NCBI GenBank assembly: GCA_945859605.1
Contig: OX243817.1
Location: forward strand, 20,526,718 to 20,590,717
From: Lumbricus rubellus
Lineage: Eukaryota > Annelida > Clitellata > Crassiclitellata > Lumbricidae
Direction of reading: 5' to 3'
Length of the DNA: 64,000 bases
Under the pieces are notes generated by a model. The model saw only the letters and a program-made list of their open reading frames with translations, ran no database searches and was not told the DNA's origin. Made by a program: the position numbers and the translations under genes. Below are positions 1 through 10,481 of the stretch, piece after piece (the stretch's first letter is position 1; each line of letters starts with the position of its first letter).

Positions 1-300
1 ACAGACCTTGACCAATGACAGACACGATAAAGACCCTATGCTCTCCCTCGTCTATTTTTTGGTCTGATTGAGAGCATATAAGCCTATTCATTTCCTCTGG
101 GCCTAGATCGAAGTTTTTAGCCTAATAATGGAAAATGCATGGGCCTATGATTGGTCCATAAAAGGCCCATAGGCTAGCCTATTTGGGGTCTGTTTTGTTT
201 TAAAAATAATATCTGAACAATCTTGATAAAGCAATATTTATGTAACATAGCCTAACAAAATCAGTAAGTTTATGTGCGTTAAGTTTATGTGCGCTGTTGC

Positions 301-960
301 TGTAGAATCGGCGAATAATGCCGTGGCTACGCACAACGTAAGATTAAAAATAGCCATCGAATCGTATCGGCGCGTTTCGTCTATGAAAGTCACGTGACAA
401 AAACAAACCAATCATGGACACGTAAATTTCATCATTTATGCAAACTTTAAACCACGTGCATCGAGTGACCAATAGGCGAGATCCTAAGTAGGTCGAATAG
501 CTCATTCATCCAGGTTACTATTAAACGAAGAAGGAGGACAGACAGTCGCATATTAAAATGATATCGCAGTAGAAATCTTCACGCTACGAGATAGCGGAGG
601 CTGAATCTGGATGCGAATTTAGCTGATATATCTAGTGTTTAAAGCTTTCTATAGAATAAGCGGACCGCAAGATGACTGAGATCTGACTCCGAAGCGGCCA
701 AGCTTGGATCGACGAGCGGGGCAGCTGACGTTCGAACAAAGCAGACGGTCAGTCAATTTGGCGACATAACTATTATAATAGCCCGCACATTATTGTTTGG
801 TAATTAAGTTGCGTCGGCCGACCTATTGCTGTAATTAGGGCGTACGAATGCAGCTCAATTCCGAGCAACTACGCCACAGATAGGTCTCTGCATATGGGTG
901 GATCCTGCATGCACTCCGACAGAGACCCAAGTGCTGCAGTCGACGCATTGCAGTAGACCT
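301..960. promoter_or_regulatory. CpG-dense block, probable CIC promoter / 5' non-coding exon
   Basis: By hand count about 46 CpG dinucleotides fall in these 660 bases, while the following kilobase has almost none. The left part carries two CACGTG E-boxes (391-396, 453-458) and two CCAAT motifs (408-412, 469-473). This is the kind of sequence found at transcription starts. The nearest downstream gene on the plus strand is CIC, whose start codon exon looks like a second, internal exon. I infer that this is the CIC promoter and perhaps its untranslated first exon. No 5' splice site can be chosen with certainty (a gtcagt at 748 is one candidate). It could instead belong to a gene to the left. 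Confidence 0.4.
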
Positions 961-2400
961 ACATGATTGTTTGTAATTCTGGCAATTTATCTGCTTCGAA
1001 TGATTCAAGCAATCATCATTAATTTTCTACGTGATGTATGTCTATGTAATGCATTAATTTGTGATGCTGTAATGATGATTGCATAGCCTACATGTATAGC
1101 CGACGGGACTAAACTTTGGTTTAGTAAGTGAAGGTACCAATTTTCCCAGCACAAAAGTTAATGATCAATATATTGACATGATAATTAATTAATAACAATA
1201 ATTATTATTTTTTGTTCAAACACTAATGATAATGTTATGAAAAATGTGGAACTTGTTTTTTAATTTACGGCAAAAATTTTAAAGTCCTCTTATCAGCATT
1301 CTTCTTGCAAGAAGGTATTATGCATAGGCCTATTTTAGTTGTTTTGATTAAATGACCTCTTTGCATAAATAGAAATATGGATTTATAAAAATAATTCGCT
1401 GCATAAATTGAAGTTGGATGGATGAGAGGAGCTCTGTGCAAATAGAAGTTGAATTTTTGAAGATAATCGAGCTTTGAACAGATGTTGGATATATGGCAAC
1501 TATCATGAACATTGGTAGCCTATCTTATGTTCATGCTTCATACTTAGTATTCCTTGACATTGTGGTTGTAAGACATTCTTTAAATTAAACAACACATAAA
1601 ATAAACAGCATGTATTTTTTTAGCCACAAAATAATAACGACAATTTAATTTATATAGAGTTGTAATAAGTCCATACCTGTACAAGGCTGCCTCACAATTA
1701 AACAACTTACTAGATGGATAAGCCTTAGCAAATAAGTAAGGGTTAAAGTTTTATTTGAAAGAGTCTTCTGAGTCCATCAATATGTGACCCGCTATATGAT
1801 AAGGTACCATAAGTCGGCGTACAGTTTCCCGAGAAATCGCGCATAAAGACGTGGGGGAAATATTTTTTTTATATTATCAAATTTGAAATCTTGGTATTTT
1901 TAGCAGCAGGTGAAAAGGACGTTTTAAGTTAATAACACTGATAATAATAATAGACAACACTGAGAATTTGTTATGAACCTCTTGTAGGATAAATCGCTCA
2001 GAAGCGCTCCCAGTGTGCAAGACCCCACGATACTCATCGATGGAAATAAGTGGCAACTTTTTCATGAACATCATTATAAGTCGGTCATTTATCATCCAAT
2101 TTTGATCTGGTTTTCAGCAAAATGTTCAGCTCACTTAGCTGGTTTATGAAGGCATAATAACTCCAAACCCGACTTATGGCACCTTTTCATATAGCGGGAC
2201 ACATGTGGTCAGGGAAAACCAAGATATCATAAGGGAAAAGGTGAACCACAGTCACTTGCTTTGGTAGGTAAATGCTAATTACTGCAGATTTGAACCCCAG
2301 CAGGAACATATCCAACTGTCAAGGTCACCTCTACCAGATCCACCACAGTGGCAACCTTGCCAATTCAGCATGTTTGTGTTGGTTAGTAATTTGATCAGAA
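961..2400. other. Non-coding stretch with an old repeat fragment
   Basis: AT-rich, no reading frame resembling a protein. Bases 1683-1780 resemble 24995-25115 (shared phrases around tgcctcacaa and ttgaaagagtc), so both are copies of one dispersed repeat. Bases 1985-2015 carry a fragment of another repeat phrase (agaagcgctcccagtg) also seen near 31190. Confidence 0.4.
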
Positions 2401-2409
2401 TACCTTTTG

Positions 2410-2790
2410 GTTGTGCACGGTGGTGTAGTGCACAGGTGCAATCACGTCCTAAAAGTTGGGGGACCATAATGAATCACGTCCTAAAAGTTGGGGGACCATA
2501 ATAATAAAGTTAGGGGACCACTCAAAAGTTGGGTGGGACGCGTCCCGTGGGTCCCATAGGGTGGTTGCGCCTATGGTGTAGTGGGTATGTTCATTGCCTT
2601 GCAAGTTGCAGCCAGAGGTTTTGAAGTTCGAATCCATCTCATGGCATCTCATAGGGACCTTGGGCAAGTCCTTAACTTGCAATTACTCGGCGCTTTGAAA
2701 TGAAACTCCGATTACGTGTCCGCGCTGTAGTCGGAGCACTTCTGAATGTAAACCTTGAAGGGGCACTATAACAAGTGCACATACATACCT
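2410..2790 (+). mobile_element. tRNA-derived SINE copy 1, split by a MITE
   Basis: The element has a tRNA-like head with a box A (ggtgtagtggg) and box B (agttcgaatcc, 2625-2635), then a family-specific body containing gggaccttgggcaagtcctt and a 3' end acaagtgcacatacata. Five further copies lie in the window. This copy is interrupted inside box A by a 145-bp element (2431-2575) that duplicated 8 bp of it. Such SINEs are transcribed by RNA polymerase III and move with LINE enzymes; this one is too diverged and broken to be active. Confidence 0.75.
2431..2575. mobile_element. hAT-like MITE inserted in SINE box A
   Basis: The terminal inverted repeats start cacaggtgcaatcac on the left and, read in reverse complement, cataggcgcaaccac on the right (12 of 15 match). 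Both ends are flanked by the identical 8-mer gtgtagtg (2423-2430 and 2576-2583), which is SINE sequence duplicated on insertion. An 8-bp duplication and CA..TG ends fit the hAT superfamily. Inside, a 31-bp phrase beginning aatcacgtcctaaaag is repeated head to tail (2442-2472, 2473-2503). No transposase is encoded, so it is non-autonomous. Confidence 0.7.
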
Positions 2791-2799
2791 CGATCTAGT

Positions 2800-5700
2800 T
2801 TGCTATTTGTTTTTATTTCACTGTAGCTGATCTGTCAAGTGTCTTAAATGGCATCTAAATGGCGTGATGAGGGAGAGAGAGATGGATGGTTGTGGTGTAG
2901 AGTTTTCTGAAAACTGATATGTTGTTTCTCTTCTGTGTGGGGCGATCATAGCAAGTTATCTGATGCTCAGATTACTACAGTGTGTGCATGATCGCAAATC
3001 CTTTTAGTATGGATCACGGATGCTTCAGTTTATGGCATTTGATTTCGTTTTCGACGTAACCAGTTAGGTCAACTACCGCTTACAAATATCTGGGCCCAAA
3101 CTATAACACTCTCCCTCATAACATTTTGTTGGGTAGTTCTTAATGGCAGTGACTGTTGATGTGGATTGCACTTAATTAAAGGATGTCAAGAGTTTCTATT
3201 TTATCTTAATATGTTGCCTGGAGATGTTGAAATTTAAATATTAGTAGTTAGTTTTAAGGTTTATATGCATTGTGCAATTTATACTGATGTTTGATCACTG
3301 GCTGTGTGTGTTTTTAGTAGCATTATGTTGTGATACTTGTTAGCAGTATTTTCTGTTGATCGTTAGAAGAGTCATGCAGATTTATGTTGGCATAGGTGCA
3401 TTAGGTGGTCTTATAGAATATAGACTATGCATGTAAATGTGTAAAACTAATATACATATGTAAAATATGGATAATGGATATATATTATATATATTACATA
3501 CATAAATATATAATTATTAGCACAATCATTTCTAGAGTTTATTTAATGCCCCTAAAGAAGCCCACTCAGAGGTGCCCCCATGAGTACCTCAGTCATGAGT
3601 ACCTAACCATTCCTGATTGGAAGCTCTGCATAATTATATATTGTGGGTTTTCTGTTAGCTGATGGTGCTAATTTCTTTTATCATATGTGTATTCTTTTAC
3701 TTCTTTGTGGTTGAGTTTGTTTGACATTTTCAAGGATGCACATTTCTAGGTCACTATAACTTGAATGTCTTGTCACGAGTTGTCAGTAAAGGTTATATTA
3801 CTGGTCAGTAGTTTTGTCATCGTCATCTGCACATCAGGCAATGCAGCTGCTCCATTTCTCCGTGTCCACCAGCAGTTGTATCACTTCGTTCCACGTCATG
3901 TCCATGCATTTCAAATCTTCCCCAATGGTTTCCCTATCGATAGTTTTGTAGGTGATAATTAAAACTGACAAGCACGCATGCTTCTTTAAATTATGTTCCG
4001 ATATGTATAAGTTAGGATTTTCTTTTGTTCAGAAAGTGATCAGTGCTGCAATGCCTACATGTAGATAAAATTAATAATAAAAAGCTGTTTCATGGTCCAA
4101 AATGAGGATTGCGGTGGGAGTTGGATCTGAAATGAAGTCCCCAAAGTTCAGAGGATGGAATGTGATGCCAGAAGAGTCTGCGAAGCACATTATTGCCAAG
4201 CAGCCATAGAACGATCCAATTCCACTGCATCCGTTACAGAGTTCTGATATTGGGTTTGATCAAATACGACATTTAAGGCAGGAAGGACAGTTTCTCATTT
4301 TACTTCATGTATTAGCCAAGCCCTTCAACTGTCACAGTCTTCGAGATGTTATTAGAAACAGCAATGCAAATTTATAAATTTCTGTTTTATGTGACTGTAT
4401 TGTTGATTGTTCGGACGAACCGCTGTTATCCGCAATAAAATTCTGCGTGGCTGGTCTGGTTATTGGAAGATTAAAACTGAAATGCTGTCGCTGCCATGCT
4501 TTTATAGGTGCCACTGTCAACAATATTTTGCCTGATCTGTGCTGAGTTCATTATTATTATGGTGGCAATGTCAATGCTTGCTGTGTCATCCAGCAGAACA
4601 AAGAGGGTGACATGATCTCTTTATGGGTATATAATAATTATATATATGCAGTTATACACTGTGTCCCAATAAATCGAGAACCCTTTTTATAATGTGAATA
4701 AAACAGGCAAATTTTAATTGATTTTCAAAATTTTAAAACTGTTTTTATCCTGAGATAATTATTTTACATTGATTCAAATATGAAGTTTCTGGCATGAATA
4801 TTGACGTCACATTTACGTCATTTGCATCAGAGAATTCCAATGTTAAGTACCGAAAAAGTTGTGAAAAATTTAAACATTTCAAAAAGCTGCACAGATATTA
4901 TAGTTATAGAAAGTGGAAATGAATTCAACGGACACTACCAACGCTAGTGTGGCAGTTGACTTTACATCCTACTGTGGACCACTAGAGCAGGTTTACGGCA
5001 CCTTTGGCTGCCGATACACCATGGTTGTGTAGCAATGGTTTGGTCAGTTAGTCTTGGCTTGTATCTGATGACGTTAGGAAACGTGACTGATATTTGCATA
5101 TGAGACGTGGGCAACATTGACAATTTGTATTTGCTTTCAGTGAAATTCATTTTATGTTTCATCTGTTTAATCTGTCAGCAGACAGATATATTACGTGATA
5201 AGGGCAAATGTAAAACTAATGTGATAAGGGCCAATGTAAAAATGTCAACCATCACAAGCACATTAACAATTCACTCTTGTTAAATGAAAGAAATTGGTTT
5301 GAAGTTAACTATTGGATATTTCTCAACGCTTGCCAGTGTCAATTTTTCCGTTTTTTTCCCATTTTATCTACTTTGTGACATTTTGAATTAATTACTTGGT
5401 GACTGCACTCACCATTCAATACATCAGGATTCAGGATCTATTGCAATTATTTCAGTGTCCTGAGACATTCCACATTATGTCCATTGTCTCTGTGTCTCCA
5501 TATTATTTCTGGATACTTATTTTAAATTAAAAGTTTAATTACATCTCATGACTACAATGACCGTTGACGTCTTTACGAATAATTGTATTTCAGTTTTTTT
5601 TCATCGACTTTTTATTTATTTCGACAATTGATTTATGTGTCTGGCAAACTGTGGTTTCTATCCTGCTGTCCTATTTCTTTGCTTCATTAATGATCAGTTG

Positions 5701-6458
5701 GATTATGTTCACATGTGACAATTCCCCATTTTCTTTTCTGGCTGTCAGGAGTAGTTTCCTTCTTCAGTTTATTTGATTTTTATGCTGAGTTTATACAAGC
5801 AATCATTTAGTACACAGTCTTTCAATAACATTTTACTCTACAATTTCAGTATAATTACGATATTACTATAATTGACAAGGCTTTTCTCATGGCTATTAAT
5901 AGCTCTTTGTGACCTGCAGGGCTTTTCTGTATCATGTTTGCCTTCAAACTATTTTTCATTGCCATTAAAGGCAGTATTTCTGGATATACATGTACATAGC
6001 AGATTTTTTCTTGATATTTCTCTCAAGTTTGACTATAACACAACAATAAAATCAACAACAACAAAGATAGGTTAGTTAGAGTTTTGCACATGTATAGACA
6101 CAAGTAGCAAAACATTTTCAGTGTTTTGACCAAGCAAGTTAAGAAGAGATAGAGAGAAACAGGAGAAGAAACAAATACAAAAACGTCAGGACTCAATATT
6201 AATGTATTGTAATATATCCGTGTATTTAAATAATTGGAATCTTAGAAGATAATTTTATGTCTGAGTACAGTTTGAGTGATCGTGGGCTAAGATGTACAGC
6301 ACCATTGATCTTTCATGATCTACTAGGGTCATGATCAATGGCCGTGATAATAATTTATATAAATTGCCATATAACTGCATCTTCCTCTGGCGGCTGACTA
6401 TCCGTGCCTCAGATTCACATTTCGGTGTGACCTTGCGCGCGTTACAAATTTATTTAAT

Positions 6459-6503
<45 letters not shown>

Positions 6504-7379
6504 TAATTATTATTATTATCTGACAATTTATAAAGCGCCTCTTGCAGCAAGAGCCTTTCAGAGAATTAATGTGAGGGTTGTGCTCAAGTCTGTTATTATG
6601 ATACAGTAAAAAGATCTGGTGTCATGACATAATGTAACATTTATCCGTTAGCCAACTTATTACTGGTCATAATTACATGTAGTTATCAGTATGCCAGTTT
6701 CCTTTGCGGACCCAAAAGGAGCCAATGGTCACACTGGTCCCAACCTGAGAGCATTGGGTTTTAAAGCTGTATAATCCATGGCCAACTGTGTAATGTAATA
6801 ACCGGAAGAATAAATTCTTAACTAACATATATTAAAAATGAAGGGAGCTAGGAAAACAGAGTAAATAATATATTGTATCAATGCTCATGGACCCAAGTGC
6901 ATGATGATTTATTATGATCAAGAAATTGTCTCTTTTGTACTTCCTGATAATTAATCTATCTAGCGTGGATCGATATTAAAGGTGGTCCATTCTGATTGAA
7001 ATTGTAAAGATCATCTTTTGATGTTGCTCCTTCTTTCCTTGATGATGACGATGATGATGATGATGATGATGACGACGACCAGATGATTATTCCATATGAT
7101 GTGTCAGGTTTCGTCAATTTTTTTCTTTTGAACTACTCTTTATGATTTGTGTGATGCAGTATTATAAATACAGTGCTAGATTATATCTATAGGTATTGCT
7201 AACTTATGTTATGTATTTGGTCGTAATGACATTTAGCAATGTTAGGAATAGCCTAGCACAGCCTGCACAGGATGGATATCTCAAAGGGTGCTATATAAAT
7301 TTTCAATTACATTGCTTAAAATTGCATTAGAAAATTAAGTTAATTCTGTTAGGATGATCTTCTTTATAGTGTTCTGCTC
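2800..7379. other. Non-coding 5' flank of CIC
   Basis: I see no credible gene. Short reading frames here are AT-rich and unlike known proteins. Simple repeats: an AAT/ATT microsatellite at about 6459-6525 and a GATGAT run at about 7040-7083. Possible promoter elements or untranslated exons of CIC cannot be picked out by eye. Confidence 0.4.
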
Positions 7380-8040
7380 TTAGGCAGGTCCAAGATTCCA
7401 ACGACACCATTCTTGTCTATTCTGTGCTTTTTCCTTGATTTCTTTAGGCCTAAAAAAAAATCTTGTGTTTCCGGTAACAGAGCCCAAAAAAATTGGGTAG
7501 GTAGGTCGGAAAATTTTTTTATTTTGGTAAAATATTTTTATGCAGTGAACATCCGAAAAAGAATACCCCACTAGTCTTTTTTGCACGCTGAAACAAAGTA
7601 CGTGTTCTAAGCAAGTATAAACTGCCTATTTCCCGACTGTCTGCACCTAAAACTGCTCTAGAAACAGTCCTATTAATTTCATTTTGTTGTCGTCTCTTAT
7701 TTTATGTCAATACAAATATTTAAAAAAATATTTTTAAAAAAATTTAATTTTTTTTTGAAATTTTTAAAAAAAAAATATTTGAGTCGTGGCCGTAAAAATG
7801 GGTCGGTGGGGTTACCGGAAACACAACAATTTTTTTTACGCCTTATAAATCCTCGTCTCTTTTCTCTGTCCATCAACCAGTCCAGCATCATCTTTCTCGG
7901 TCTTCCTGGTGGCTTCTTTCCCTCCATCCTTCTCTCCAGAACAGCCCTCAACATGTGCCCCAGCCAGTTCATCTGCCTCTCCGTAATATTGTCTCAATCA
8001 TCATTCTTTCTTCTTGCACCAGTTGCAGCACCTCTTCATT
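7380..8040 (-). mobile_element. LINE 3'-end remnant, interrupted by a foldback element
   Basis: On the minus strand 7844-8040 translates to the C-terminal tail of a non-LTR retrotransposon polyprotein (WLGHMLR, then GRPRKMMLDWLMD), and 7380-7445 continues it (KAQNRQEWCRWNLGPA, stop). The two halves are separated by the inverted-repeat element at 7446-7843. The sequence 34925-35133 on the plus strand is another copy of the same tail. It is 5'-truncated and dead. It ends just before the probable 5' splice-acceptor of the CIC start exon. Confidence 0.65.
7446..7843. mobile_element. Foldback / MITE with about 33-bp terminal inverted repeats
   Basis: The left end (aggcc, A-run, then ttgtgtttccggtaac at 7463-7478) is mirrored by gttaccggaaacacaa at 7811-7826 followed by a T-run and acgcct. 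The 16-bp core is perfect and the full arm is about 33 bp with few mismatches. The inside is A/T-run rich and codes for nothing. It splits a LINE tail, so it is a real insertion. I could not settle the target-site duplication or the superfamily. Confidence 0.6.
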
Positions 8041-8092
8041 GGTTTCGTTTTTTAAGATGATATAAACTTAATATTGTTTTTTCTAAAATCAG

Positions 8093-8149
8093 AGAACGAC
8101 TGCTTAAAGCAAGCGGATAAGATCTTCTGCATGTTCTTCAAAAGACAAA
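8093..8149 (+). other. CIC 5' UTR segment in front of the start codon
   Basis: A pyrimidine-rich tract ending in ag at 8091-8092 looks like a 3' splice site. An in-frame TAA at 8105-8107 separates any upstream frame from the ATG at 8150. The transcript therefore probably has at least one untranslated exon further upstream. Confidence 0.45.
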
Positions 8150-10481
8150 ATGGACAACAAACCATCGCGACGCATCAACATAGATGATGGATCCAGTGAG
8201 ATCGGTGGCGGTGGTGTTGCAGGGGGTCTGGTTGCGACAGGGACAGACATTCCATCTTGCATCCCAGATCAGGAAAGGTCAGCGAGCAATAACCAGTGGT
8301 TGCTAAGCAACCGGATGCACAAGCAGATGATGACGTCCGATCTGTCGAGCGACGTTGCCGCCATGTCCGTCGACAGTCCTTCGAGCGGAAAGGAGAGTTC
8401 CAGCTCTCCGACTTTACTGTCCGCGCACGAGATCGAACTGAAAACCGGTTTGGTTTCCGCGCACGGATCCAGCGAATTCTGCGGAGGTTTCATTGCGTCA
8501 ACATCATCGAAGAACCTGAAGATACTGCAGCCGCCGAAGAAGCGCAGGGAGCAGGACGACTGCTCGCAACCGCTGTCACTCATCTGCGAGCGACGATACT
8601 ACGAGAGCAACCGGAACGTGCTCGCGTCCCGGCTCGGAAGAAGCCAGAACGTCGACCTCAGCGAGTGGAAAGGTCAGAGGATCCTTGCGAAGAAAGGATC
8701 GGCGTACTGGCCGGGAGTCATCAAGGACTTCCAGTCCGAGCGCAACGTCGGGATTTTGTTTGACGAGGGACGAGAGGTCCACTATTATCCGGACGTTCTT
8801 GAGAGTCGGTCGTTCGATGTCATCAGCGATTATTCGCCTCCGGCAAACGCGGTTAGGATTGGAGCGATGGTGTGCGTGCGCATTGACCCGGAGGCGTGCG
8901 AGTTCTACACCGGTCGGGTGATCGATAGGAAGCAGCTGCCGGCGTCCTACCTCGTGGATCTGGATGCCAAACCGGATGCTTTTGTTGACGACTCTGTCTG
9001 GGTGTCGCGAGCAAACCTCAGGCTCTTGCTTCCACCGTGGTTTGAGGATCTGTATTCTACTCAGCTGGACGTGGACCAGGCTGGAGGAAATGACGTTGTT
9101 GATACGACCGATGTCAACGAGGAGCCAGACGAACTTATTTCCGAAGCAAATCTCGGTCTGTCGTCGAATGCCAGCGAGTGGGAGAGCAAGTTTGCGATAT
9201 CCGATCTGGGTGGTGTTGACGTGCGATCGAACGCAAGCAAGGTGGAGAGTCATTGCGAGATCGATGTTTGCGAGGGTGTGATGCCGGGGGTTGCGGACCT
9301 GGACCAGGGAAGCCGGCCGCGTTCTTCGATGTACATGGGTCAGAAGTACAAGAAGGGTGACGTCGTGTTCACTCCGCACGGGATTCGTAAGAAGTTCAAC
9401 GGGAAGCAGTGGAGACGCCTATGTTCAAAGGACGGCTGTTCAAAGGAGTCGCAGAGACGGGGCTACTGCTCCCGACATTTGTCCCTCAAAGGGAAAGGCC
9501 TCCGACCGCCAGGCTTCCCCTTTCCATGTGGAAAGCGCAGAGTGGACGGTAGCGATGGACCGCTGTACTGGAATCTTGCCCAGTCGGATCATGGCTTTCA
9601 CCTTTTTGATGCGGAGAGACAGTTGCTGCCCTACGACGATGCCTCAGCCACGGCTAAAATGCTGGCATCGCTCGGGGCGTCTGACAATCGACTCGGATTT
9701 TCACCGCCACCCCAACCGCCCGGCTTGCAATCGCAGAAGTATGGCTCGGACGCTTGTCCGTCGATGTCCGCTCTGTGCTGTCGCTATCCGCCGTTTGGAT
9801 CTTTGCCAAGGCACCATCTACCTCACACACTGTACTCGGCACTTCCTAAGAACTGGACGCTGGGAAAGCCCGACCCGCTTGCAGGCCTGGCGCTCGAGAA
9901 ATCCTTGTCCCTTCAGTCGATCCTCAACTACTCGGCAAATCGGGAGATGTCCGCTTTCGGAGCGTACAGCAAATTGCCGCCCAACGGCTCGAACCCTGAA
10001 GATGAGGCGCCTGCTAATCTGATGCTGGATCAAGGGGGTCTGTCCGGCCTGGCATTGGACCGGCTGCCAAAACTGATGAGTCCAAACCGAGGGTTGGGCT
10101 GGAGAGGAGCGTTGGCCGCAAGCAACCTGTCGGACTCTGTGATGAACGAAAGCAGAGGCAAGATGAAGAAGGAGAGTTCGATGTGCGGTGGATCGCGTGG
10201 TGGATCGATGTTCAAGCGACTGGCGCCGCATCAGATGGATTCGCTAGATCTGTCGGACACGGAGAACCAGCCGGATGACGAAAGACATCTCGACTGCTTC
10301 TCGGATGATACGCTGACGCCACCGAAGATGCTGAAGATGATTCCTCTGTCGAAGATATTCGGATATCCAACGCCAGCGTCTCTGCTACCGATTCTGTCGA
10401 TAATGGATGCTTCGGATGACGACGAGGGAAAAAGAGACGAAGAAAATGACGTCATCAGTCACCACAAATCGTCAAAATCAG
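8150..10481 (+). CDS. CIC: CIC exon 1: long-isoform N-terminus
   Basis: Encodes residues 1-777. Residues about 172-300 match the N-terminal tudor-like module known from CIC-L ([17 protein letters not shown], then [12 protein letters not shown]). Residues about 397-446 match the conserved [10 protein letters not shown] / [15 protein letters not shown] / [13 protein letters not shown] block with its four-cysteine/histidine pattern. The donor is tcag|gtaaag, leaving phase 1. The exon is strikingly CpG-rich compared with the flanking introns. Confidence 0.92.

Noticed and set aside
7704..8060. 118-codon frame before CIC
   Set aside because: Consists of a MITE A/T run plus an antisense LINE tail.
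8296..8763. 155-codon overlapping frame in CIC exon 1
   Set aside because: Alternate frame, arginine-rich as expected from GC-rich shadowing, no recognisable domain.
8576..9379. 267-codon antisense frame in CIC exon 1
   Set aside because: Shadow of a conserved, GC-rich coding exon; no homology or splice context of its own.
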